Of a DNA stretch of 64,000 nucleotides, positions 1 to 8,172 are shown one piece after another. Origin of the DNA: DAOMNN01 sp050486545 (lineage in GTDB: Bacteria; Pseudomonadota; Gammaproteobacteria; Burkholderiales; Rhodocyclaceae). A program made the position numbers and the translations under genes. The notes beneath the pieces are model-generated. The model made no database searches. It saw only the letters and a program-made list of their open reading frames with translations, and had not been told where the DNA came from. The stretch's first letter is position 1, and every line of letters starts with the position of its first letter. The DNA lies in the NCBI GenBank assembly GCA_050486545.1, contig JBJHDM010000011.1:10225-74224 (forward strand), in the 5' to 3' direction.

Positions 1-1548
1 CGGCCCGTCGTCGTAGACCTGCGCCAGTTTCGCCTCGCCACTGCCGGCCGCCAGCTTCATCCCCAGCACCGGCGCTACGCCGGCCGGCTCGGCCCGGTAT
101 TCGATGCCGAACCCGGCGAACAAACGGGCCAGCGGCAGATCCTCTGTGCCCTGGACGGCACGGCGCAGCCAGCTCGCAAGCTTGCGACCCTCCGCCTGCG
201 ATGCCTCGCCGGCGACCTCCGCGACGCATTCGAAGATCCCCTCTTCGGGCACGCCGACACCGGTCTGGCCGTGGCGTTGCCACAGCAGGCGCATGACGTC
301 GTCGAGACTGCGCTTGCCCGCACTGGCCCGGCGCAACTGCAGGTCGAGCGCGAGCGCGATCAACGCGCCCTTGGCGTAGTAGCTCACGATCGCGTTGGGC
401 GCGTTCTCGTCCTGGCGGTAGTACTTGGTCCACGCATCGAAGGACGACTCGGCCACGCTCTGCTTCAGGCGCCCGCTGCCGCGCAGGACACCGGAAATCG
501 TCTTGCCGAGCAGGCCGAGATAGGCATCGATACCGATCACGCCGGAGCGCACGAGGGCCAGGTCGTCGTAGTACGAGGTAAACCCCTCGAAGGCCCACAG
601 CAGCCGCGTGTAGTTCTCCGACCCCAGGTCGTACGGCACGAAGGCCGCGGGCTTGATGCGCTTGACGTTCCAGGTGTGGAAGTACTCGTGGCTGCACAGT
701 CCGAGGAAGGACAGGTAGCCTTCGGGCAGGTCGGGCATGCCGTGCCAGGGCAGGTCCTTGCGGCTGGCGAGCAACGCCGTCGATGCACGGTGCTCGAGCC
801 CGCCGTAGCCCTCGCCGACGACCATCGCCAGGAAGAGGTATCGGTCCACCGGCGCAGGCCGGCCGAAGAGGTCGATGTGCCAGGTGCAGATCTTCGCCAG
901 GTCCGCGCACAGGCGGTCGGTGTCGCAGTCGTGGCGGCCGGTGATCGCGATCTCGTGACCGACGCCGCAGGCCTCGAAACGGGCGTGGGTGAAGGTGCCC
1001 ATCTCGACCGGATGGTCGACGAGTTCGTCGTAGTCCGCGGCCCGGTACAGCCCGAAGCCCATCGGGCGCGCAACGTTCTTCTCGCCACGGGCCGGCGCGA
1101 GCGTGGTCGCGACCTTCCAGTTCGCATACCCCTTGCCTTCCGGGGCGCGCAGTTCGACAAGGCACGGCGACTGCTCGCGCCCCGCCACGGCGAGAAACAC
1201 GCTGGTGCCGTTGAAGAAGCCGTGGGTCGGGTCGAGATGCGCGGTGCGTACCGACAGGTCCCAGGCATAGACCTCGTAGTCGAGCACGATGCGCTTGCCG
1301 TTTCGCGGCGGCACGACCCGCCAGGTGTGCTTGTCGAGTTTCTCGGCAGCCACCGGTCGGCCATCGCATTCGGCCCGCAACGTGACGAGGTTGCGCGAGA
1401 ACTCGCGGATCATGTAGCTGCCCGGAATCCAGGCCGGCAGACGGAAGACCTGTCCGGCGGGATCCGGGTCATCGACCGTGCACGTGACGCGGAACAGGTG
1501 GGCTTCTGGACGGGAGGGAAGGATCGAATAGCGGATCGGCTTGGTCAT
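1..1548 (-). CDS. M61 family peptidase (glycyl aminopeptidase type), 3' end cut off
   Basis: The minus-strand frame is open from an ATG at 1548 to the window start, giving 516 residues without a stop, so the C-terminus (probably a PDZ domain) lies outside. The N-terminal half is the beta-rich M61 domain with the typical LPAWIPGSYMIREFSR segment near residues 38-53. The zinc-binding HExxH motif is HEYFH at residues 287-291, followed by TWNVKRIKP. M61 enzymes are metal-dependent aminopeptidases that prefer N-terminal Gly or Ala. No signal peptide is visible, so a cytoplasmic protein is likely. It diverges from dnaE2 across 85 bp. Family assignment is firm; the natural substrate is not known. 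Confidence 0.9.
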   Translation of the reverse strand, partial: MTKPIRYSILPSRPEAHLFRVTCTVDDPDPAGQVFRLPAWIPGSYMIREFSRNLVTLRAECDGRPVAAEKLDKHTWRVVPPRNGKRIVLDYEVYAWDLSVRTAHLDPTHGFFNGTSVFLAVAGREQSPCLVELRAPEGKGYANWKVATTLAPARGEKNVARPMGFGLYRAADYDELVDHPVEMGTFTHARFEACGVGHEIAITGRHDCDTDRLCADLAKICTWHIDLFGRPAPVDRYLFLAMVVGEGYGGLEHRASTALLASRKDLPWHGMPDLPEGYLSFLGLCSHEYFHTWNVKRIKPAAFVPYDLGSENYTRLLWAFEGFTSYYDDLALVRSGVIGIDAYLGLLGKTISGVLRGSGRLKQSVAESSFDAWTKYYRQDENAPNAIVSYYAKGALIALALDLQLRRASAGKRSLDDVMRLLWQRHGQTGVGVPEEGIFECVAEVAGEASQAEGRKLASWLRRAVQGTEDLPLARLFAGFGIEYRAEPAGVAPVLGMKLAAGSGEAKLAQVYDDGP

Positions 1549-1599
1549 CGCGGATCGAAAGGGTTCGCACAAGCCATGATTCTATGCGTTGGCAGCGGA

Positions 1600-1627
1600 T
1601 TGCCCAATCGACCTCCCACGCTATACT
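1600..1627 (+). promoter_or_regulatory. putative dnaE2 promoter (-35/-10), possibly giving a leaderless mRNA
   Basis: TTGCCC at 1600-1605 and TATACT at 1622-1627 are separated by 16 nt. A start site 6-8 nt downstream of the -10 would fall at about 1633-1635, on the ATG at 1634. An in-frame TAG at 1631-1633 directly before that ATG excludes any upstream start. No ribosome binding site can precede the ATG in such a transcript, hence the leaderless reading. Inference from spacing only. Confidence 0.5.
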
Positions 1628-1643
1628 GTATAGATGTACACGC
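1624..1643 (+). promoter_or_regulatory. LexA (SOS) box overlapping the dnaE2 start codon
   Basis: The 20 bases from 1624 match the classical LexA consensus (TACTGT-ATATATAT-ACAGTA) at about 15 of 20 positions. The left half TACTGTATA is perfect and the right half reads TACAC instead of TACAG. The site overlaps the -10 hexamer and the ATG at 1634, so LexA would block transcription directly. This agrees with dnaE2 being an SOS gene in many bacteria. Confidence 0.65.
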
Positions 1644-4600
1644 CAAAAGATCCGCTTGCCCTGACGGCTGCCCCCCCGTGTGCCGAGTTGCACTGCCTGA
1701 GCAACTTCAGTTTCCTGCGCGGCGCTTCGCACCCCGAGGAACTGGTGCGGCGTGCGGCGGAACTGGGCATGACCGCCCTGGCGCTGACCGACGAGTGCTC
1801 GTTCGCGGGGATCGTCCGTGCGCACCAGGAGATCCGGCGGCATGCGCTGTCGCTGAAGCTCGTCATCGGCACCGAGATCCGCCTCGAGGACGGGCCGGTC
1901 ATCGTGCTGCTGGCAACCGATCGTCGCGGCTATGCACAGCTCTCCCGCCTGATCAGCCGCGGACGGCGTGCAAGTCCGAAGGGAAGCTACCGACTCGTGC
2001 GCGGCGATCTCGAGACCGGTCTGGACGGCTGCCTCGCCCTGCTCGTCCCGTCCGAGGACGACCCTTTCGACGACGAGGCCGTGTTCGCCGACGCAGGCTG
2101 GCTCGCCACCCGTTTTCCCGGCGCTGCATGGCTGGCCGTCGAACTCGTTCGCGGCCCGGACGACCGCACCCGTCTCGCGCGGCTTCGGGCGATCGCCGCA
2201 CGGGCCTCGTTGCCGTGCGTCGCAGCGACCGGGGTGCGGATGCACGAGGCCGCCCGTCGCCCGCTGGCCGACGTGCTCGCGGCCACGCGACTGCGCACCA
2301 CGGTGATGGAAGCCGGCCTGGCGCTCGCGCCGAATGCCGAGCGGCGCCTGCACGATCGCGCCACGCTGGCCCGCCGCTATCCGCCCGAACTGCTTGCCGA
2401 GACCCTTCGCGTGGCCGAACGCTGCACGTTTTCGCTCGACGAGCTGCGCTACGAGTACCCCGCCGAACTGGTGCCCGAAGGCTGGTCGGCGGGCGGATGG
2501 CTGCGCCATCTGGTCGAGGAGGGCCTGCGCTGGCGTTATCGCGGCGCCCCGATGGATTCGCGGACATCCGGCCAGGCATCCGATCCCGCGCCGCCGCACG
2601 TACGGGAGAAGATCGAGCACGAACTCGCGCTGATCGGCGAGCTCGGCTACGAGCCCTACTTCCTGACCGTGCACGACATCGTGCGCTTCGCGCGCAGCCG
2701 CGACATCCTGTGCCAGGGGCGCGGATCGGCCGCCAACTCGGTGGTGTGCTGGGCGCTGGGCATCACCGAGGTGAACCCGGAACTGGGCATCATGCTGGTC
2801 GAGCGCTTCATCTCGCGCGAACGCAACGAGCCGCCCGACATCGACGTCGACTTCGAGCACGATCGGCGCGAGGAGGTCATCCAGTACGTCTACCGCAAGT
2901 ACGGCCGCGAGCGTGCCGCGCTCGCCGCGACCGTGATCCGCTACCGGCCGCGCAGCGCGCTGCGCGATGTCGGCCGTGCGCTGGGGCTCGCGCCGGCGCA
3001 GATCGAGCGCCTGACGCGCGATCATTGCTGGTTCGACCACGGATCAAGTGCCAGCCCCGGCGTTCAAGCCGGGGCCAACGAGATCGATACGACTGGAGCC
3101 GTAGGCTCCCCTGACTCGTGGCGAGGAGATGCCGGCCAGTCGGCCGGCACGACTCATGGCCGGCAGATCCTGCCCGAGCGCCTGCGAGAAGCCGGACTCG
3201 ACCCGGACAGCCCGATGGTTCTGAAGCTGATCGAACTGGTCCAGGAGCTGATCGGCTTTCCACGCCACCTGTCGCAGCACGTCGGCGGTTTCGTCATCGC
3301 CCGCGGACGGCTCGACGAGTTGGTGCCGGTCGAGAACGCCGCGATGGCCGAGCGCACCGTGATCCAGTGGGACAAGGACGACCTCGATGCCGTGGGCCTG
3401 CTCAAGATCGACGTGCTCGCGCTGGGCATGCTCTCGGCGCTGCGGCGCACGCTGGCGAAGATATCGGCCTGGCGCGGGCAACCGCTGACGCTGGCCGAGA
3501 TCCCGCGTGAGGTGCCGGAGGTGTACGAGATGCTCTCGAATGCCGATTCGATCGGCGTATTCCAGGTCGAATCGCGCGCGCAGATGACGATGCTGCCGCG
3601 GCTGGCGCCGCGCCGTTTCTACGATCTCGTCGTCGAGGTCGCGATCGTGCGCCCCGGTCCGATCCAGGGCGGCATGGTGCATCCCTACCTCAAGGCGCGC
3701 GAACGGGCAGCCCGTGGCGAGGCGATCGACTACCCGCGCCCCGATCCTGCCCGCGCCACCGGCACCCGGGACACGAACGCGGACGACGGCGTGCGCCGCG
3801 TGCTGGAACGCACGCTGGGCATACCGATCTTCCAGGAACAGGTCATGCAGCTCGCGATGGTCGCCGCCGGGTTCTCCGCCGGCGAAGCCGACGCGCTGCG
3901 CCGTTCGATGGGCGCCTGGCGACGCAAGGGGGAACTCGAACGCCACCGCGCCCACTTGCTCGCCGGCATGGCCGAACGCGGCTACTGCCCGGACTTCGCG
4001 AACCGGCTGTGCGACCAGATCGAGGGCTTCGGCAGCTACGGCTTCCCCGAGTCGCATGCGGCAAGCTTCGCACTGCTGGTGTATTTCTCGGCCTGGCTCA
4101 AACGCTTCGAGCCGGCCGCTTTCCTGTGCGGGCTGCTCAACAGCCAGCCGATGGGTTTCTACTCGCCATCCCAGCTCATCCAGGATGCCCGGCGCCACGA
4201 CGTGATCGTACTTGGCCCGGACGTCACCGCAAGCGATTGGGACTGTACGCTCGAAACGCCGTCTCCCCCGGCGCCACGGCCCGCCGCCCGGCTCGGCCTG
4301 CGTCTGGTGAAGGGTCTGCAGCGAGAATCTGCCGAGCGCATCGCCGCCGCCCGCAGCGCCCGGCCCTTCGCAACGGTGGAGGATCTGGCGCTGCGGGCGC
4401 GGCTCGAAGCGGGAGAACTGAAGCGGCTCGCGACCGCCGGTGCCCTGGCCACCCTGGCCGGCCATCGGCGCCAGGCGCTGTGGCAGGCGGCCGGCAGCCT
4501 GCCCGCCCCGGGCGTGCTGCGCGGCGCCCCGACCGCGGACACATCGCCCGAACTGAGGGCCCCCGATATCGCCGAGGATCTGGTCGAGGACTACGCCCGC

Positions 4601-4984
4601 CTCGGCTTCACGCTCGGCAGCCATCCGCTGTCGCTGTTGCGCGACCGGCTTGCCGCGATGCGTTTTCTCAGCGCTGCCGAGATCGCGCGCTGCGCCGACC
4701 GCCAGCTCGCCCGTGCCGCCGGCATCGTCACCTGCCGCCAGCGCCCGGGCACCGCCAAGGGCACGATGTTCGTCACGCTCGAGGACGAGACCGGCCTCAT
4801 CAACATCATCGTCCGCCCCGATCTCATCGAACGCCAGCGCCGCGAACTGCTCGGCGCCCGCCTGCTCGGTGTATTCGGCCAGATCAGCCGCCAGGGCAAG
4901 GTCGTGCATCTGACCGCCGGCCGGGTCGTGGACCATTCCCGCCTGCTCGGTGCGCTCGAAACACGCAGTCGCGACTTCCAGTAA
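1634..4984 (+). CDS. dnaE2: error-prone DNA polymerase III alpha subunit (DnaE2/ImuC type)
   Basis: 1116 residues. The N-terminus carries the PHP domain (AELHCLSNFSFLRGASHPEE), followed by the C-family polymerase core. The catalytic aspartates lie in PPDIDVDFEHDRREEV, and QHVGGFVI and VRPGPIQGG are typical DnaE2 signatures. A C-terminal OB-fold segment (TMFVTLEDETG) follows. DnaE2 does SOS-induced mutagenic translesion synthesis and normally works with ImuA and ImuB, often encoded just upstream. Here no imuA or imuB is adjacent. The start at 1634 is the only in-frame ATG close to the conserved region. Oddity: an extra segment of about 38 residues, coded by about 3043-3162, interrupts the core between HCWFD and ILPERLREAG; it consists of palindromic DNA (see the repeat entry). 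Confidence 0.93.
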   Translation: MYTPKDPLALTAAPPCAELHCLSNFSFLRGASHPEELVRRAAELGMTALALTDECSFAGIVRAHQEIRRHALSLKLVIGTEIRLEDGPVIVLLATDRRGYAQLSRLISRGRRASPKGSYRLVRGDLETGLDGCLALLVPSEDDPFDDEAVFADAGWLATRFPGAAWLAVELVRGPDDRTRLARLRAIAARASLPCVAATGVRMHEAARRPLADVLAATRLRTTVMEAGLALAPNAERRLHDRATLARRYPPELLAETLRVAERCTFSLDELRYEYPAELVPEGWSAGGWLRHLVEEGLRWRYRGAPMDSRTSGQASDPAPPHVREKIEHELALIGELGYEPYFLTVHDIVRFARSRDILCQGRGSAANSVVCWALGITEVNPELGIMLVERFISRERNEPPDIDVDFEHDRREEVIQYVYRKYGRERAALAATVIRYRPRSALRDVGRALGLAPAQIERLTRDHCWFDHGSSASPGVQAGANEIDTTGAVGSPDSWRGDAGQSAGTTHGRQILPERLREAGLDPDSPMVLKLIELVQELIGFPRHLSQHVGGFVIARGRLDELVPVENAAMAERTVIQWDKDDLDAVGLLKIDVLALGMLSALRRTLAKISAWRGQPLTLAEIPREVPEVYEMLSNADSIGVFQVESRAQMTMLPRLAPRRFYDLVVEVAIVRPGPIQGGMVHPYLKARERAARGEAIDYPRPDPARATGTRDTNADDGVRRVLERTLGIPIFQEQVMQLAMVAAGFSAGEADALRRSMGAWRRKGELERHRAHLLAGMAERGYCPDFANRLCDQIEGFGSYGFPESHAASFALLVYFSAWLKRFEPAAFLCGLLNSQPMGFYSPSQLIQDARRHDVIVLGPDVTASDWDCTLETPSPPAPRPAARLGLRLVKGLQRESAERIAAARSARPFATVEDLALRARLEAGELKRLATAGALATLAGHRRQALWQAAGSLPAPGVLRGAPTADTSPELRAPDIAEDLVEDYARLGFTLGSHPLSLLRDRLAAMRFLSAAEIARCADRQLARAAGIVTCRQRPGTAKGTMFVTLEDETGLINIIVRPDLIERQRRELLGARLLGVFGQISRQGKVVHLTAGRVVDHSRLLGALETRSRDFQ
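3054..3149. repeat. in-frame palindromic insertion inside dnaE2 (three hairpins)
   Basis: Three perfect inverted repeats follow each other inside the coding sequence. GCCCCGGC/GCCGGGGC is at 3054-3061 and 3068-3075 with a 6-nt loop. GGAGCC/GGCTCC is at 3095-3100 and 3104-3109 with loop GTA. TGCCGGCC/GGCCGGCA is at 3130-3137 and 3142-3149 with a 4-nt loop. The encoded peptide is rich in Gly, Ala, Ser and Thr and lies in a place where other DnaE2 proteins have only a short linker, so it looks like a selfish palindromic element tolerated in frame. The repeats are seen directly; the insertion origin is inferred. Confidence 0.6.
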
Positions 4985-5060
4985 GTCCGGTGCGTTTTCC
5001 GCTACCATGCCAGCCCTTCATCGACCACCGGCCGCTTTCGCCCACCGATTCCACCCGCCG

Positions 5061-6872
5061 ATGCCACCGCACGCACCCTCCTTCGCACTCTTCGACGACA
5101 ACCTGGACGCCCGCGGCGACCTGCTGCTGAGTGGCCTGGTGGAGCACATCGAATGCCGCACGCCGGAAACGGTCCGCGCAGCCTTCGCGGCGATCGACGC
5201 CGCACGTGCGCGGGGATGCTGGATCGCACTGGCCGCGCGCTACGAACTGGGCCACGCGCTCGAACCGCGGTTGCGCAGCCGCCTGCCCGAATCCGGTGGG
5301 CCGTTGCTCCAGGCCTGGGTGTTCGAGGCAGCGCGGCACCTGTCCGCCCCGCAGACGGCGCACTGGATCGACGACCGTCTCGCCGGGCTCGACGAGCACG
5401 CACGCTACGCGGGGGTGGCCGGGGTCGCCTGGTCGCGCACGCAAGCGGAGCATCTGGCCGCGATCGAACGCATCCGCAACTGGATCGAGGCCGGCGACTG
5501 CTATCAGGTCAACCTGACCCTGGCGCTCACCGGCATCGTGCTGGGCGACCCGCTCGCCCTCTATCGTGCCTTGCGCGAATGCCAGCCGGTACGTCACGGC
5601 GCCTTCATCCACCACCCCGGCGGCCATCTCCTGTCGCGTTCGCCCGAACTGTTCGTCGAACGCCACGGCGGCCGGCTCACCTGCCGGCCGATGAAGGGCA
5701 CCGCCCCCGCCGAGACCGACCCCGCCCTGCTCGCCGCCTCCGCCAAGGATCGCGCCGAGAACCTGATGATCGTGGATCTCATCCGCAACGACCTCGGCCG
5801 CCTCGCACCGCCGGGCGGCGTACGCGTCGAGCGCCTGTTCGAGGTCGAACGCTACCCGAGCGTCTGGCAGCTCACCTCGACCGTCTCGGCCGAACCCGTG
5901 GAGGCTGGCCTCGAAGCAATCTTCCGGGCCCTGTTCCCCTGTGGCTCGATCACCGGCGCACCGAAGCTGCGCGCGATGGAGATCGTGCATGAGCTCGAAT
6001 CCGGAGCGCGCGGACTCTATTGCGGGGCATTGGGCTGGATCGCCCCCGACGGCGACTTTCACTTCAGCGTACCGATCCGCACCCTGGAAGCGGCACCCGA
6101 CGGGCGTTTCCGACTGGGCGTCGGCAGCGGCATCGTCGCCGACTCCGACCCGCGGCGCGAGTGGGACGAATGCCTGCTCAAGGCCCGCTTCCTGACCGGC
6201 CTCCGGCCCGACTTCGGGCTGATCGAGACCCTACGCTGCGAGGCGCAGGCCGATCCCGCCTACCCGCTGCTCGCGCGCCATCTCGACCGGCTCGGACGCT
6301 CGGCCGCGTTCTTCGGCATGAGCTGCAACCTCCCGGCCGTTCGGGCAGCCCTGCTCACCCACGCCGCGGAACTCGCCCCCGGGACGCACCGCGTACGTCT
6401 CGTCCTGGAAGCCGACGGCCGCTGGAACATCGACTCCGCCCCGCTCGACCCGCTGCCGCAAGCCGTGCCGAGCGTGGTCCTGTCGTCCACGCCCGTGCGC
6501 GCAACCGATCCGCTGCAGCAGCACAAGACCACGCTGCGCACGCACTACGACAGGGAACTGGAACAGGCCGCCGCCGCGGGACATTTCGACGTGCTGTTCT
6601 GCAACGACCGGGGAGAACTCGCCGAGGGCGCGCGCAGCAGCGTCTTCGTCGACCGCGGCGACGGCGTCCTGCTCACCCCCCCGCTCGACGCCGGCGTGCT
6701 CGACGGCGTGTTCCGCCGCAAGCTGCTCGACGAGGGCGCGGCGCGCGAAGCGCGGCTGACGCGTACAGACCTGTACGCCGCCGAGGGGCTGTTCGTCGCC
6801 AACGCATTGCGGGGATTGTTTCCGGTCCGGTTCGACGATCCGTCGACCGGCGCAGGGAACCTGGACGGCTAA
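5061..6872 (+). CDS. pabBC: bifunctional aminodeoxychorismate synthase component I / aminodeoxychorismate lyase (PabB-PabC fusion)
   Basis: About 603 residues from ATG 5061; an in-frame ATG at 5007 is possible but has a promoter-like context and no family match before MPPHAPSFALF. Residues about 1-380 are the chorismate-binding domain, with DCYQVNLT, PMKGTAPAETD, ENLMIVDLIRNDLG and the CGSITGAPKLRAMEI signature. Residues about 390-600 are a fold-type IV PLP domain beginning FGLIETLRC and ending with the ADEG-like stretch GELAEGARSSVFV, as in PabC. The protein would convert chorismate (with PabA glutaminase) to aminodeoxychorismate and then to 4-aminobenzoate for folate. It follows dnaE2 by 76 bp. 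Domain order is clear; independent PabA is not in the window. Confidence 0.9.
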   Translation: MPPHAPSFALFDDNLDARGDLLLSGLVEHIECRTPETVRAAFAAIDAARARGCWIALAARYELGHALEPRLRSRLPESGGPLLQAWVFEAARHLSAPQTAHWIDDRLAGLDEHARYAGVAGVAWSRTQAEHLAAIERIRNWIEAGDCYQVNLTLALTGIVLGDPLALYRALRECQPVRHGAFIHHPGGHLLSRSPELFVERHGGRLTCRPMKGTAPAETDPALLAASAKDRAENLMIVDLIRNDLGRLAPPGGVRVERLFEVERYPSVWQLTSTVSAEPVEAGLEAIFRALFPCGSITGAPKLRAMEIVHELESGARGLYCGALGWIAPDGDFHFSVPIRTLEAAPDGRFRLGVGSGIVADSDPRREWDECLLKARFLTGLRPDFGLIETLRCEAQADPAYPLLARHLDRLGRSAAFFGMSCNLPAVRAALLTHAAELAPGTHRVRLVLEADGRWNIDSAPLDPLPQAVPSVVLSSTPVRATDPLQQHKTTLRTHYDRELEQAAAAGHFDVLFCNDRGELAEGARSSVFVDRGDGVLLTPPLDAGVLDGVFRRKLLDEGAAREARLTRTDLYAAEGLFVANALRGLFPVRFDDPSTGAGNLDG

Positions 6873-6877
6873 CCGCG

Positions 6878-7354
6878 CTAGCGCTTGCTCCCGCGCAACG
6901 GCGGCAGCGTCTCGAGCAGTGCCTCGATCGCCGCCGCATCCTCACGCGCGAGCGCAGCGAGCGCGGCCCGCACCAGCGTCGAGCGCCGGCACTTCAGGCC
7001 GCTCGCGGTCATCGTCGCCTTGAGCGCATCCAGTCGCTCGAGGTCGCTGCGACCGAGCGAAAAGGTCTTGCGCACCCGCTTGACCGGAGCAGGTGGTGCC
7101 TTCGCCGGAGCGGGCGTCGGGGGGTTCGCCGCCAACGCGGACCTTTTCGTCTTCGTGGCGGTGCCGCCGTCCCGCACCGTGCGGCGGGACCCGGCCGACC
7201 GATCCAGGACCACTTTTCCCTGCGTCACCGGCCTTGACCGCCCGGAGGGGCGTTCCGCTGAGACAGCGTCGTCCGGCAGGCGCCGTTCCAGCGCGGCATC
7301 CTCCTTCGCCACCCCCGCGCGCAGCGCGGATTCCAGTCTGCGTTTCGTCGTCAC
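6878..7354 (-). CDS. small basic partner protein of ParA-type ATPase, RHH-like C-terminus
   Basis: 158 residues from a GTG at 7354 that overlaps the stop of the upstream ATPase gene (GTGA), so the two are translationally coupled. The N-terminal half is rich in Arg, Lys, Ser, Ala and Pro and probably disordered, with an Ala/Pro stretch (PPTPAPAKAPPAPVK). The C-terminal 60 residues (FSLGRSDLERLDALKATM, then RRSTLVRAALAAL) resemble a ribbon-helix-helix DNA-binding or dimerization domain. By analogy with ParA-ParB, McdA-McdB and similar pairs it may be the adaptor that stimulates the ATPase. The cargo is unknown. The gene ends 5 bp from convergent pabBC. Confidence 0.65.
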   Translation of the reverse strand: MTTKRRLESALRAGVAKEDAALERRLPDDAVSAERPSGRSRPVTQGKVVLDRSAGSRRTVRDGGTATKTKRSALAANPPTPAPAKAPPAPVKRVRKTFSLGRSDLERLDALKATMTASGLKCRRSTLVRAALAALAREDAAAIEALLETLPPLRGSKR

Positions 7355-8034
7355 CGTCGTCTCTCCATCATCGCCGCCACCGCTTCGACGACGCGCATGA
7401 CCTCGACCTGGGCGGTTGCCGCCGCCTTGCCGAGCGAGAACACGGAACCGCCGATCGCCGCGCTCTGCGCGAACGCATTGCGCTGCGACAGGCCGGCGCG
7501 CAGCACCGGCAGTTCGAACTCGCGCAGCACCTCGATCACCGATGCGGACAGCGCAGTGCGCTGGACGCGATTGGCCAGCAAGGCTGCGCGCAGGCCCTTG
7601 CGCCGGCGCATGTGCTGCACGACCAGGCGTTCGACTGCCCGTGCCGACCACAGGTCCGGCGGGCTGGGCACGACCGGCACGAGCACCGCATCGGCGAGCT
7701 CGAGGGCGGCGAGTACGCCCGGCTGTTCGATCGATGGCGGGCAGTCGAGCAAGACGATCGCCGTCGATCGCCGCAACGCCGCGATCCGGTCGGCCGCTTC
7801 CGCTTCGCTCACCGCGAACACCGGCGCGGGAAACGGATCCCGGGCGGGTGCGGACTGGGACCACCGCAGCGCGCTCTCCTGCGGGTCGAGATCGCAGACC
7901 GCCGTCGACCGGCCGCGCAGCGCGAACCCCGCCGCAAGCTGCATCGCAACCGTCGTCTTTCCCGCCCCGCCCTTTTGCGAGATCAGTGCGATCACGCGCC
8001 CGCCCGCCTTCATCCCCGCCCTCCGATCCTGCAT
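7351..8034 (-). CDS. ParA/MinD-type ATPase (orphan, VirC1-like)
   Basis: 227 residues. The deviant Walker A QKGGAGKTT lies near residues 19-27 with the signature lysine. CDLDPQESALRWSQ is the A' region and VLLDCPPSIEQPG is Walker B. There is no N-terminal HTH, so it is a short ParA. A second ATG at 8013 (MKAGGRVIALISQ) is closer to the usual start. Such orphan ParAs position cargo (chemosensory arrays, carboxysomes, storage granules) on the nucleoid rather than segregate the chromosome. The neighbour is a small basic protein, the layout of a two-gene positioning system. What is positioned cannot be read from the neighbourhood. Confidence 0.85.
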   Translation of the reverse strand: MQDRRAGMKAGGRVIALISQKGGAGKTTVAMQLAAGFALRGRSTAVCDLDPQESALRWSQSAPARDPFPAPVFAVSEAEAADRIAALRRSTAIVLLDCPPSIEQPGVLAALELADAVLVPVVPSPPDLWSARAVERLVVQHMRRRKGLRAALLANRVQRTALSASVIEVLREFELPVLRAGLSQRNAFAQSAAIGGSVFSLGKAAATAQVEVMRVVEAVAAMMERRR

Positions 8035-8138
8035 GCCGACATGTTAGCCCCTGGCCCGCACGACGCAAGACGTTCGCGCGGACGATCGAGCCCGTGGATC
8101 ATGAACAGGCATTCTTTCGATATGATTTCGGGGCCGTT

Positions 8139-8144
8139 TATACT
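8139..8144 (+). promoter_or_regulatory. putative -10 element of metY
   Basis: TATACT at 8139-8144 lies 28 bp before the ATG at 8173, with only a poor -35 (TTTCGA, 8115-8120) at 18 nt. A good ribosome binding site, AAGGAA, is at 8162-8167. No methionine or SAM riboswitch structure is apparent in the leader, which is too short for one. Confidence 0.4.
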
Positions 8145-8172
8145 CCTGCGAACCTCCCACCAAGGAACCACC

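Noticed and set aside
271..3114. Very long open frames on the strand opposite to, or out of phase with, the M61 and dnaE2 genes
   Set aside because: They are low-complexity Arg/Pro/Ala-rich shadows typical of GC-rich DNA and have no recognisable domains.
8045..8172. metY leader inspected for a SAM or other methionine riboswitch
   Set aside because: Too short between the -10 and the ATG (about 28 bp) and no conserved helices.
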